Of a stretch of DNA of 64,000 bases, positions 11,101 to 23,800 are shown piece after piece. The notes under the pieces are model-generated. The model ran no database searches and had not been told where the DNA came from. It saw only the letters and a list, made by a program, of their open reading frames with translations. Source of the DNA: Thunnus maccoyii (lineage: Eukaryota; Chordata; Actinopteri; Scombriformes; Scombridae); the NCBI RefSeq assembly GCF_910596095.1, contig NC_056546.1:20860425-20924424 (forward strand), given 5' to 3'. Position 1 is the stretch's first letter. Each line of letters starts with the position of its first letter. The translations under genes were made by a program, and so were the position numbers.

Positions 11101-14100
11101 ATTGCAGACAAAAGTAGACTAAAACTAATTTCAATTTTATTATAATTTCATTGTCTAAGACAATTTTCAATAGTGCTGTGTAAATACAGCATGACTCAGC
11201 GGCACAGAAATACTGTGCCACCTCTCCACCTGATACTAGTTGCTATGGTACCATCAGTCTGGCACACAGTCTCAAAATACAAATAAACATAAAGGGGATG
11301 AAGGCAGCGGGGGGAGAAAGCACATGCTTGCCCATTTGAAACTCAATCTAGAGTGAGTCTGTGGTTTGTGCTACAGCTTCAACAATATGGTTTGTCAAAT
11401 TATCTGGGATGATGCAGGGTTTTTTTTTTTTAGTTAGACAAACAATATTGGAGCAAAAGGTCTGCCAGGACAAATAAAATGAAAAAGTCATAAAACACAG
11501 TACCAAATGAAATTCCATGTGAGCAGCTGCAGTGTTCACAACATACTAAAAATACAAATGCAAACCTTTTTACTGCTAAGTGTACCTCCATCTTTATGCA
11601 CTCAGTAACTGGCCTATGAAACTGTACAACACTAATGCTTTTCTACAAGTAGCAACAGCACACACACACAAACAGCATGCATTTCTACATTGTTTTCAAT
11701 CAGTATGTGACTCATTTTTCCTCATCTATTTAATATTTGAACTGGCTTTATTTAATCCTAAAAACAACGGGTTATGAATCAGGTTAGAAGTCATCGAGCA
11801 ACACCCACACGAGATGCCCCACTTTGCTTTTCCCACCTAAATAAACGCAAATTTAACAAAAGATGATCACACACTAGTTGCCAATACCGACTTTAACTAG
11901 TTGCCTGTAATCCAGAAATGACTGGAAACCTTCAATGGAATATGTTAGTTATGATTATCTGGCCAGATAACTCAGGCCAACCACTCCCATAAAGTAGAAA
12001 GCTATTGTGTACTTACTGCAGGAAAGATAAGCAACAACTAGGCTACAAGTTCCACTTCCAACATTTCTACGCAGATTTTTACTTGTACTTCCATCAACAA
12101 AACACTGTCTCTCACATTGTCAAAACTGGATTTCACAGATTGACAACTCAATAACAGAAGACAGAAGGTGCCAACCACACCTTGCTTATGTTGACCTACT
12201 TAGACATTTCCACATACATTTCTCCAAATGTAACTGAAGTGTACTTGCATTTCAAATTATAGATACTCGACATAAAACACAGATCTGAAACCATTATGAG
12301 CCCTGTTCATCTTGTGGATTAACAAACCTGCTTAAGATTTTAATACACACGCATTCTGCCTCACAACAATATTAAACACGACATGAATTCCCCGACAATG
12401 CTGATATCTGATAAGACAGATTTGCACATATTAGCCTTGTTGGTATAAGTCTGTAAATCATTGACAATGCAAAGACTCCTGTTCAGTGCCTGAGCTTTGA
12501 TTATCACAGATTATGATGATGTCAGAGTTCTCTGGTAAACGGTTTCATAATCATGCCACAGTGTATGTAAAAATAAAGACAACACACAGCAGAAAAAAGG
12601 AAATTAGGAAAAGTTTTGAGAGCTAAGACATAATCAGTTTTTGTTGTCAAGAATATTAAGCATGATTCTCATAAATTCAACAGTCAACAGGAGATCATGT
12701 CAAGAGTGAAAAATGCTATATGATAAAATACTGTACAGCAGCAACAATGGCTGCTCCCTTGACCTGGTGGCAACAGAGCTAGCTTTGCATAGAAGATTAC
12801 ATTATCTGTGTTAAAGTAATCTTGCTACCGTAACTGAACTCTACCTTCAAAAGACTCAGTTGTGCGTCATCCACCCCATTTTTATTGTAAACGGAGGCGT
12901 AAACTGATTTAAATCTAAAGAAGCACACAAACAGTTGCAGCTATATTCAATCGATTTATTGTTTGTGATATATAAAATAACAAAACCACACCTTGTACGG
13001 TTACAGCATTAATGTAAACGTTAGTGTAATGTGAATAGCTACTTTCTTTTATCTAAGCCTTAGACTGCTTATCATTGCTTTTCTTTATAGACTCAATGAA
13101 TGACTGACGCAACAAAAACTTTATCAAATCAAAAATGGTAGTTATTGGCAGCTCAAGCCTGTGGTATGTGCTACAAGATCAAAACATTAATGATGTCAGA
13201 AAAGCACAAATGAGTCAAGCTACTGAGGCACTTTTATCTTGTATGAAATCTGTATGAGCAGTGATGTCAATATTAATCGATGTCACAGTATTTCTCATGA
13301 AGAAAATATTAAGACTGCTAGCAGCCAGCTTATGTCTATGTCTTAATAGGCACTGCACAAGGAAACACCATTAACCGTCCCAGCCAACTTTTCACTGGCC
13401 ATCAGTCAATGATGAAGCCCATATCAGTGAACATAACACGGTTTAATCCATTACTGACTAGACTGCTCATCTGCCGGCGTTAGATAGCTGAGATATGTGC
13501 GGAATTACTGATCTTCTGCTGGTTGTCTAATAATATGGCAAAGTACGGGTCGAAATCCTATTTCCTCAGGCTCACAAACTATAGCTTCATTGTCTAATGT
13601 CTTTTTAAGTATCTTTATGTTCAAGTACAAGCAATGTTACCTTTTAAAGGTCAAATATGGTGTGTTGTTAAAAGGGTAGGCATTATAAGCTGTAGCTTCA
13701 GCCAACACTTTTTTCGGACTGCAGAAATCTTTTAAGGTGTGTTATTCTCAGCTGTGGTATTTGAGTATCTGCCTCTGTAGTTATGTGTGTGTATATGAAT
13801 TTGTTTATTTGTACTTATGACCTAATTATTTCTGTTATTGATTGCAGACTGAAATCAATTTCGATTTTAATGTTCGACAGCTGAGAGCCAAGCATGCTGG
13901 AGGTCCAAACAGTTTTCGAGTTAATTTGAAAAATATTCTGACATCTCGCTGTTGATCTAACCTCATTATGAAGAGAAGAATATGATCAGCAACCAAACAA
14001 CAAACAAAACATCGCCGTGCCTGATGAGAACAGGGAAACTTAATCTAAGGCTTGTGGCTGGAGTGAGGCAAACAATAAAATAATCATGAATGTCACGGTT

Positions 14101-14434
14101 ACCTATTTAAAACAAAACTGGAATCCTCACTATTAACTACTAACTTACTTTTGTATGATAACGCTAACTTCTATTTATTATGGAAACTTAGCTCACATTG
14201 CCGTTGACTTCGTAAACGTTAACTTACTTTTGCTGGTATCAGAAAGTTAGCATTAACGCTAATGGTAACGGGACATGTTTACTTTGCTTATTGTTCTGTC
14301 AGCAACCAATAAGTTTACCAAAGAAGTAGCGGGCGGTGAGCTGCCACAACTGTAGAGAACAACCAAAACACGACAGCCGTTTGACACCAGTAAAGAAACG
14401 TGTTGATAAAGCAACTTAAAAGAAACAAACTTAC
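7986..14434 (-). other. tmem63b: tmem63b first intron (6.4 kb)
   Basis: The intron runs from a gtaagt donor (14434-14433) to a tctttacag acceptor (7987-7986). Both strands hold only short ORFs without recognisable domains. The only clear repeat is the TA microsatellite at 8033-8126. The rest, about 8.2-14.4 kb, is A+T-rich single-copy-looking sequence in which I see nothing specific. Confidence 0.75.
8033..8126. repeat. (TA)n microsatellite
   Basis: About 38 perfect TA repeats (8033-8109) followed by imperfect TATATT units, roughly 50-140 bp upstream of the acceptor of tmem63b coding exon 1. It is self-complementary and likely length-polymorphic. Confidence 0.95.
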
Positions 14435-14760
14435 CTTGCTATGGTACGCAGCAGGGGAAGAAACTGTCACAATTAGCTAATGTGAGCTAGCAGTAAACCC
14501 CTAACGTAACGCTAGCTATTAGCCCCCTCGATGTAGTGAATAACAGGTGGAGGCTATCTAAAGACTGTCGGCTAATTTCCTCGTCAAATGGGTTGAACCT
14601 CGCTGGTCTCAACACTAAAAGCCAACCAGGTAGAGCTAGTTAGTCAAACGGTCTAGCTGTTAGTTGTGATGCGTCTACGGTGCTGTGTGACAGCCGGTTG
14701 AACGACTCTCGCTAACCTAACCAGTCCAACGGGAGACGACCATAGGAGACGACGAGGCGA
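14435..14760 (-). other. tmem63b: tmem63b 5' untranslated exon (5' end approximate)
   Basis: The minus strand has a strong donor AGCAAG|gtaagt at 14435/14434, immediately downstream of the region facing mrpl14. I take this as the non-coding first exon joining the exon at 7985. The transcription start is not visible, so the outer boundary is a guess. The 67-aa ORF on this strand looks accidental. Confidence 0.55.
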
Positions 14761-15000
14761 CGCACTCAGGTTTACAGCGTGACGTAAATAGAAGTGGCGC
14801 AGATAGAACGGCCACACGTCATTATTGTTCACTCGCTGTGTGGCTTCTATGCTCATGTATTTCTATGTTTTCCTCGCAAGCTAGCTGTGGCGGGCACAAC
14901 AGCGGAGCGTTTTATTTGTGTATTCTAGTTTTGCACGAGCACAAAGCGACTGACATTTAGCAACATTTATTAAAACCAAATCGCACCTCCTTCTCTGCAG
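14600..15000. promoter_or_regulatory. Probable shared (bidirectional) promoter of tmem63b and mrpl14
   Basis: The tmem63b 5'UTR exon (minus) and the mrpl14 first exon (plus) face each other within a few hundred bases. The interval is richer in CpG than its surroundings and contains a CRE/ATF-like TGACGTAA at 14780-14787. I see no TATA box for either gene, as expected of broadly expressed genes. The same head-to-head pair is present in human, from memory. Confidence 0.5.
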
Positions 15001-15111
15001 CGAGGGATGTTTATTTTTTAAATGTTAAAACTTATTCTGTTTATCGGCTAGCTCGGCTAAAGGCGTTTTGTCGCGTGTTGGTGACGCCACACTTTGACAT
15101 TGGCAAAAAGG
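14940..15111 (+). other. mrpl14: mrpl14 5' untranslated exon (5' end approximate)
   Basis: A donor CAAAAAGG|gtaagt ends this exon at 15111. The next exon begins at 15305 after ttactag and carries the start codon. The left boundary is not determined by sequence. Confidence 0.5.
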
Positions 15112-15327
15112 GTAAGTTAACTAACAGTTTACCCTTTCACGGTTTCAAACACAACTATTCATGTATGTGTTTTGTTGTTTATTGTGACTATAAACCTAGA
15201 GATTCAGCTCTCTTCGTGTGATTGTTAGCTCATGCTAGCGATATCATTAGAAAAACTCCTTTAGCTTACTAGCTGCTAACCATGTGTATGATCTCTCTTA
15301 CTAGCGGACACAGTGCCAGCTGTAGTT

Positions 15328-16611
15328 ATGACTCTCCCCCAGTTTTCAAGATCCCTTACTGGGCTCCTCGGAAATGCTTCGTCCATCATTCATCAGAGGA
15401 CTTTTAGGTAAGAGATTTTCTGTCAAATTTCAGAGCCCAGTGTGAGACATGTAAGACTTGCCTGCCAGCAAATTCAGTGGGTGTGCTATGGATAATTTGA
15501 CTAATTTTACTTCAACAGTGTAACTTACTGTACAAATTGAAACATATAAAACAAATATAAAAGATATTAAACATATCTTTGTGAATTATTCAAGTCCCCG
15601 CCCGTTCCAAAATTTTCAAAAGAATAGTTGACCTTAATTGTGCAAAAAACATGTATTTGCAGACTTTGACACGAGATGAAAAGTTTGTCTGGCCACTTTC
15701 TGCTCCACAGTCGGTCTTGTAAGGTGAATATTGCTATAATGTAGGGTGCAAATGTTGTCCTACTTCAGTGAAGTCACCATGGACGCTATCATAGTTTCCT
15801 TGAGTTATTTCAGTCTTGTCCTCAGGGCTGAAAAAGGTGAGAGTAAAATATTTAGGTTGTTTTGATTATTATTCAGTTATTTCACTGAATAGATAGCTAC
15901 CATAATAGTGGACTGTTTCTCATGTGCACCACTGTAATATAGTACAGTTTAATTTTAACCACACGGTACAGTATTTTTTGCTTTATCCCAGTAAATGACC
16001 CCATGAAGCCAGCCCTGAGACATTGCTTCATTCACTGTATGGAACAGCTTAAGCATTTGTGTGTGCAGATGATATAATCACTACAGACAGTCTCTACTGT
16101 CTAGTTTAAAGAGCAGCTTGTTCAAAGTTAATCTATTTAAGGGTGAATTTTTGCCCCTGATTAGAAGTTATTTTCTTGCATGACAGCTGACTGACGGGTC
16201 CTGTAGATTGAAGATAATGACCTATTTCCTTTTTGTTTTGTCAGTGTATCCGCTGTGGCAGCAGCCATTCAGAAAATGACAAGAGTGCGTGTTGTGGATA
16301 ACACCTCTCTTGGAAATACACCGTATCACCGGCCACCAAGAGTGATCCATGTCTACACCAAGAATGGCGTTGGAAAAGTTGGTGACAGAGTGTTGCTTGC
16401 CATCAAAGGACAGAAGAAGAAGGCACTAATCGTTGGACACAAAATGCCTGGAGAACGCATGAATCCACGCTTTGATTCGAACAATGTCGTTCTGATTGAG
16501 GACAATGGGAACCCAACAGGAACCAGGATTAAGGTCCCAATACCCACACATTTACGTAAAATGGAAGGAGACTACTCTAAAGTGTTAGCAATTGCTAGTA
16601 CCTTTGTTTAA
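15328..16611 (+). CDS. mrpl14: Mitochondrial ribosomal protein L14 (uL14m)
   Basis: Two coding exons, 15328-15407 and 16245-16611 (TAA at 16609-16611), give 148 aa; human MRPL14 has 145. The protein is a large-subunit component of the mitochondrial ribosome. Residues 1 to about 35 form a Ser/Arg-rich, acid-free presequence ([16 protein letters not shown]) suited to mitochondrial import. The uL14 fold follows: [62 protein letters not shown] and ending [12 protein letters not shown]. The in-frame ATG at 15328 was chosen because it supplies the presequence and joins through a split Ser codon (AG|T). The gene is head-to-head with tmem63b and tail-to-tail with the calpain downstream. Confidence 0.97.
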
Positions 16612-16739
16612 TTACAGTATCATGCAAATCATTTCTTCACTTGTTGATCTTGATCATTTATCATTGTAATGTCCTGTGATTTTTCTTTTTGAGATATACA
16701 AACTATATTTCACATCTGCTGGTGGTTTATGTTCTTGTC

Positions 16740-16745
16740 AATAAA
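16740..16745 (+). terminator. mrpl14 polyadenylation signal (proximal)
   Basis: AATAAA lies 129 bp after the mrpl14 stop. A second AATAAA occurs at 16863-16868, so two 3' ends are possible. Confidence 0.7.
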
Positions 16746-16862
16746 CCATCAAGGAACATACTGTACACACTGTCACAATTATTCTCTGAATACAGTATTT
16801 AGTTGTTACTTAATGTCTTTGTCAGCATGTCTGGCATTTTACTGAGGTCTCTCTGTGCTTAC

Positions 16863-16868
16863 AATAAA
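16863..16868 (+). terminator. mrpl14 polyadenylation signal (distal candidate)
   Basis: A second AATAAA. It leaves only about 130 bp before the opposing calpain 3' end signal at 16995-17000, so the two genes' 3' ends nearly touch. Confidence 0.5.
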
Positions 16869-16994
16869 TATAACCTTCACCTTAAGTGCATAACATAGGA
16901 GTTTCTGGCACATTAAGCAGCCAAATGTGGGTCAAGCTCATGTTATCATGAACACAATGAACAAACTGAGAAAGCATGAACTTTGAGGGAAATA

Positions 16995-17000
16995 TTTATT
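16995..17000 (-). terminator. Polyadenylation signal of the minus-strand calpain
   Basis: TTTATT on the plus strand reads AATAAA on the minus strand, about 870 bp beyond the calpain stop at 17872. The interval 17001-17871 is then a long A+T-rich 3'UTR with no other coding signal. Confidence 0.6.
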
Positions 17001-17871
17001 GAAGGCACAACATACATTCACAACATAAAGAACATGACTGGCACATTTCTAAAAGCTGTTTTTAATATCATAGTGTCGTGTATAAGGCATTCAGTAGCAT
17101 GTGATCCCTGTTAATGTCACTTGAGCGAACCAATATTTCTCACCAACGTGAGGCGACTTTATTAGCAGCTTCCTTAAACTAAAATAAAAAACTGTGCAAA
17201 ATAAAAACAATGGAGTAAAACTTCTTCTAAAACTTCATGAAATGCAAAAACTTTTAAAAAAACAAATCATTGACAGCAGGTCAAGTCTGTACTACCACCT
17301 ACTGGTGCAAGAATGAAACTGACAATACTGAGGTGATTATTTCCTGTAAAAAATATTTGTTATAAAATCAGGGGGGGAAAAAAACATTAACATAAGTACC
17401 GAATGATTCGTAGAAACTATAAGACTTCACTTTTTAAAAGCACTACAGTAACAGACTTAAAACTTCAAATAAATGTCATCTTCTATTTTACGCTAAAATA
17501 GCTTCTAGTGAGATTTTGATTTATACAGCCAGCAAAACTAAAATGTAGAAGTATAAAATCAGCTAGTAAAATGCACATTACAGCTTGTGATTTTTGTCAT
17601 GCATAGACATGCTGTTTTTTACAAAGACGACGGTGGCACAGTGACTGCTTCATACTGTAGGTTTGCATAGTTTGTAAGATTCTAGCAGGAGACACTTAGC
17701 TTGATTGGACTTTGGACTTCTGTATACAGCTCATTTGCTACTTTTGGTAAAATGAGGTGGGATGTGTTAGAGGATCATCAGGTCACTAAGGCTGAGGGTC
17801 TTCTGGGCTCAACTTTCATGGCAGTCTGCAGGACACTGCGCCTATCCAGTCTCCAGTAAAGACAGTCTTCT

Positions 17872-20800
17872 TCAACCACACATGGTCAGGTAAAGCCACT
17901 AGCGATGTGAGACGGACAAATGAAGTTAGACGAACAGAAAAGCTTGTGTCTAAATGCAATTAGATTTACTCTTGAAACAGAAATCACCTCTGTGAGATTC
18001 ATCTCAACCTCTCCTGATTCCTCCTTGTCAAACTGCTGGAAAGACCCTGTTGAAAAAAATTCAGTGTTTGTATATAGTAAGTAATCATCAGTAATGTGCA
18101 AAAATATAAATTTAATTCAACAGCTATAATAAGAGTACTCACTAAACATGGCTTCAAGCTTGACTAAGCAGCAGATGAAGTTGTCAAAGTCAATCAGCTC
18201 ATTCTCTGCATACCGGGCAACCAGAATCTGGTTCAGTTTGTTATTCAGTTTAAAACCTACACAAGACGACAACAAAAATAAAAGAAAGGGTTACACTTGT
18301 CTGTAAATGTGTGTACATTATATGAATGTGGAAATGAATGCTCAAGAGCCTTTATACCTGCTGCCTCCACAGCAAGACGCATCTCATATGAACTCATGGC
18401 CCCTGACTTGTCAAGGTCAAACTCTCTAAAAATGACCTGGGAGACAGAGGCAGACATGTAAATAGAATTACAGAACCTCTTCAGGTGTGAAACAGTGCAT
18501 AATGTAATCTTACCAGCCACTTGCGGATCTTGTTCCATAGTAGCTGAAACTCCACCAGCCCTAAACGGGCACTTCCATCTTTCTGGTGAAGATGGTGTCA
18601 AGGGACGAAACTATACATGGACAATCAGTACCACGCTAAAAGCATTATATATCTTTGTTTCTAATATAATCAATGTAACAAACTTTTCAGTTCTATTCAT
18701 TCCTGATAACCCGAGAGGATACATCCATCAGGTTGACCATGGTTCTGCAGGACTCTGTGCTGAAGCCATCAGTCTTTAGATCTTTGTCTGAAATAGCAAA
18801 AACACTCATCTGAAACAGTGTGACCTACTAACACTTAGTGACACAGAGGCTTGTTAGACAGGCAGTTCAGGAAATAGATGGTGTACACTCTACAGTGGAA
18901 TCTAATAGAGTAATGGGAGATGTATTACTAATATGTAAACTTTCCAGCAGCTGAAAATAAACTGAAAACTTACGCCGGGAGACGACTCTGTTTAGAATAG
19001 TTTTAAGCTCGCGAATGGAAATCTCCATATCCTGGAAAAGCAAGGACAAGAAAATGGAACGTGCACGTATTAAATTCAATTAAGAAGCACTTAGTATTCT
19101 TCCATAACAAAGATGATACCATTAAAGAGCTTTTAATCTTTAGATATTATCTAAAAGCATGGCATTGCAAATACCATTATTACCACAATTACCATTACCA
19201 ATAATATTATTATAAAGATGATTTTAAATAGTGTTAAAAAGTAATGCAAACAAAGATTCAAAAGAGTAAGAATGATCTGTTTTTCAGAACCTACCTCTCC
19301 TGCCAGCTGGGCAAACATGGACTTAAAAGAGTCATCAATGTCGTCCTCAGTTATTTCATCCTGTAGGAAAGCAAGAATATTGAGGCATTAGTCTTAGATC
19401 AGGTTCCTAGTGACTTCATGCTATTTATACGGTAGATTAAGTAAGATTTGCTTATTTCCCACATTGTTAGTCACATGTCACTGATGCGTACCTCATCTTC
19501 TAAATCAGCAGAGACTTCATCATCCAGTTCTCTGTAATGGACAAAAACATATTAGCATGAGATTTCCCCTTCTAAGCATTACAATTCGTGCAGACACACA
19601 CATGCAAAAAACCCCAAAAAACATGAACTGACATAAAAAATAACGTACTCTGTTTCTGATTGCTTCTCAGTGAAGACTCTGAGGACAAAGTCAGCCTCTT
19701 TACTAGGCTCAAAGGTGGAGGGGACGATGAGGTACTCTCCAGGAGGTAGACGCAGCCGTGTGCTCACCTCTCGCAGGTTAATGAAGGTCTCAGAGCGAGC
19801 ACATGATGAATGGCTCAAAAAGAAATTCTTCTTCAAATGGACATTCTGGCAGCCTTTAAACTAAAGGCAGCAAGAAACAATTAGATGCATCTGCATGTTT
19901 GTAGGCCCATTTTATTCAAATCATATATATACTTTACATCACTGCCAACCACACATTTTAAAAATCTGATAAATGATCAGTAGTGCTGTAAAATATAAGT
20001 AACTTTTAATAAGTGGGCTGAAATACGTGAAATCATGATTATACTCATAATGTTTTGATTTTAAAAATGTGGTAGTGTTTGATACTCTGCCTACCTCTTC
20101 TGGAATCTGTAGAAAAGAAAAAAGGAAAAAAATCATAGAATAAGCTGAGGCAAAAATTTAAAAACAGTGCCCTAAATAGCTGAATAACCCATCAGAAGGT
20201 CAAAGAGATACTGATTTTCTGTCTCTGCTCTCACCTCATAGATAGCAAAGCCAATAGTGTGCATGTCCTGACCGTGGCGCCGATATCTACGGCGGTCCTT
20301 CTGCATGAGAGCTACCAAGAAACTGCACGCCACCTCATCGTCCTCTGGGTCATCATCCTCCTCCAGCAACGTGATCTTATACTGAGGGTTGATCCAAAAC
20401 GTGTCTGTAAAGATGACAGATTTGTGTTAGATTGTTTCATAGCCACAGTAATATTACAGGACACATTTGTGTGCTTTAGCAAAGAAATACTACAATTTCA
20501 TTACTTTATCGGTAAATTCTGTATGTCAAGGTGTACATTTCTGTTTCTCCTATGCGGTTGGGACTCACTGGGATGGTTCCTGCAGCCTCCGGCGGTGCTG
20601 CCTCTCCTCCATGTACCATAAAACTTTGTGGTGTTCCAGTGGCTGAGACTGTCCTCATCCAGAACATCAGGAGTCAAATTACAGATCTCTATTCGCGAAA
20701 ACTGCCTCAAGAATTCACTGAAGGACATCCTGCATGATTAGAATAAAATGGTGGGTCAGAAATCTGAGTGCAGCTTTTTCAAAGGAGACGTTCGACATTT

Positions 20801-23800
20801 CTTTCTTGCAGAGAGTTACAGTAGATGAGAAGATCGATATCACTCTCACATCTGTCCACTAAACAAAGCTGGAGTCGAATTTATTTTTTGTCCTTAACAT
20901 TTATTTGTCAAGGACAATGTACAGAAGAAAGCATTCATCCCACATGGGGTGAAGAGATATTGTACCAGATTTAGCTACTAGCTAATTTTCATCTGCAGTC
21001 TCTGGGCTGGTAGACAACAAACACTAACACAAATAGAGCAACTACTAACACCAAGAAAAGTAACAAAATCCACCACCAGCACCTCTGAAGCTCCACTGCA
21101 CGGTATCTCATTTGTTTATCCGTATTCACCCCTAAAACCACGATAGTTTGACACTAGAAGGTAATCTGCGTTCAAGGAATGGACATACGAGCAGGATTTG
21201 TGACATCACAACTAGTAGTGTCAAGCCAATCATGGATCATTATGCAACTCACACAAGTGTGATGTGGATACCTGAAGCCTCCAGTGCACATACACTGAAA
21301 ATGGACTTTACAGTGAAGTAGGAAACGTTTTGTGTCCAGCAGGAAAACTTTTGAAATTAACAATATTTGCATATTCATAGATTCTGGATTTTTCAATGAG
21401 GGAGGAAGAGGAGATAACATTTTAAGGATTTTAATCCTTATCAGACACATAATTATTCCAAGCAGAGGATTTTTATACTGTACATCTTACAATATGTCTG
21501 GATGGGATCTTTAATATTTTTTATAGACTGATAAAACAGTGGCATCAATTTTCTCATCTAACATTTGGCAAGAAACCAAAATTGTCAAACTATTCTTTTA
21601 AAAAACTTATACTGTACATGCATAAAACATCGAAATTGCCATTAAGTATTCCGACACCTGAGACATCTTACCAGAACTCTCCATCTTCCATCTGTAGGTG
21701 CAGGTCGTCTCGTTCAGAAGGGTCAACCTCATCCCATTCAGGGGAACTACACGAGACAAGTATGGGCAGTATGAGATATAATGCTCATTAAACAGGACTT
21801 TGACCGACAAAACATAAGTACACAGGGACATTTAGTGTGCTTGGCAGCACTCACTTGTCACTCCAGGCACCAGTCCACTCCACCTGACCCCAAGGATTGC
21901 GTATTCGGATTAGACGTTCCACATTGCCACGGAAATCAACCTGCATAACATCAGAGCAATAGGTAACTTAGCACCATATACTTATATCATGGTTAATGGT
22001 AGCTGTGTAATTAAGACAACAGAGTCATACACAGACAGACCTCCTTCAATGCAGTGACTGAGTAGGCATGGCCCTTCACAAGCTTCTTGAATGTAACAGC
22101 CTCCATGTCGAAGGCACTGGTGATCTGTATTAAAAATGACAAAAGATCAGTGCTTCAGAGTATGAATTATACGGCGCCAAAATAAATAAAAGTGCTTTTA
22201 ATTTAATTGGCCTTCTCAAGATGGTGCAGCATTGAGCAGTGTGTCTTGGTGGTGTGCCAGTGAGTTCAGCACTTACGTCAATTGAGCAGCCCATCAAGGA
22301 GCCTCTCTCCAGAGCTTTGCCAATTATCTTGTAAAGATCTCTGGGTGCTTTGCGGAGCTCGTACATCTCAGACACACCACCAGTAAAGTCCTCAAAACCC
22401 TCAGTGGTGCTTCCTCCAGACAAGGCTTCATAGGAGCCATTCAGCCTGATGCCACATAGAAAAAAAACCACACACTTCAGTTTTATTCCCATTAACAGCA
22501 GTACTTATGAATATGTTTGAGAGAGATTTCCATCTTCCAGTTGCATACTGAATAATTTAGCAACTGATCTGTTTCAACACTTACTTGGCATAAGCTTTCT
22601 CCATGAGTGCACTCCAGAATTCATTGCCCTCAGCGGAATGGACAAACATGAGCTCCCCATCTTTGACAGGCAACCGGTCATCTATCACAACATCTACCCA
22701 TTCGCCAAACTGCCAGAACTGTAACAACAGAGCAATAATCAAGAACTCCATCCATTGGAATCACTTACCTTGCACTTGAAAGGAAGGGCGAAGACAAGAA
22801 GATGATCTTGAAGTACCTGAAAGTGGAAGATTCCGGCGTAGTCGTCTTGGAAGGACTGGCCGTGTGGAACAACCCGATGAAGGAGCTTCTCATTCAGGGT
22901 GAGAGAGGCGATGGCTGCCAAGAGCCAGCAGTCACCTGCGAGTGAGAAGAAGCACTTTCGATTCTCCATCTAATTTTTGTCTTCCTTCTGTTTTTTAGCC
23001 ATGCAAGCGGTGTGGATCTAGGGATGGCAATCGGTCAGTCCACCACTTTGGTCCAAACTGAAGTATCTCAACAATTATTGGATAGATTGCCATGAAATTT
23101 GGATCAGACACTCACATGCCATCCTCAGAATGAATTGTAATAACTTTGATGATCTCCTTACTTTTCCTCTAGCACCATCACCAGGTCTCTTTGTCTTGTT
23201 TCATGACAGATTTAAAGTCCCCCTCCACTCAAAAATGTGTTTTTGCTTATTATTACTTAACATGGTCTAATAATCTTCATATTCATAGATTCTAGATTTT
23301 TCAATGAGAGAGAAGGAGTAGATGTCAGTATTTAACTCGTCAACATAACTTTTTAGTGGAAACCCCTATCAGGTACAAATTATTATTCTGAGTATTTTTA
23401 TATTTGTTAAAACATATCTGGAGGGGACCTTTAACATTACTGACTAGACCAATAAGCACTCACCCAGCGCTCCTTGACAGATGTCCGTTCTGGTGGCACC
23501 ACCCACGATGAACTGGGGGTCATCTGTCAGTTCCTATGGAGAAATGAAATATCTGGGTGAGGACAGTCAAATACATCACATTTTCAGATGCCATTTTATC
23601 TTATACTCTAATTGAAATAGAATTAAAACAAGTCAGCACATTTTAGGATTTTCATGACAGCAACACTTCTTTCAGACCACTGCTATTCTTGCACATACGT
23701 GCCAACTTCCTGTGTTTTCATGAAACACTGTAAACAAATGTCACAGAGAGGAAATGGTCAAGGAATGCCAAGAGATACCAACCGCTGCTGTCGTCACAGA

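Noticed and set aside
16353-16547. Minus-strand ORF opposite mrpl14
   Set aside because: It is a shadow of the mrpl14 second exon, whose plus-strand frame is clearly the ribosomal protein.
22130-22492. 120-codon ORF taken as a separate small protein
   Set aside because: It is calpain exon 5 (22277-22445) read through both flanking introns.
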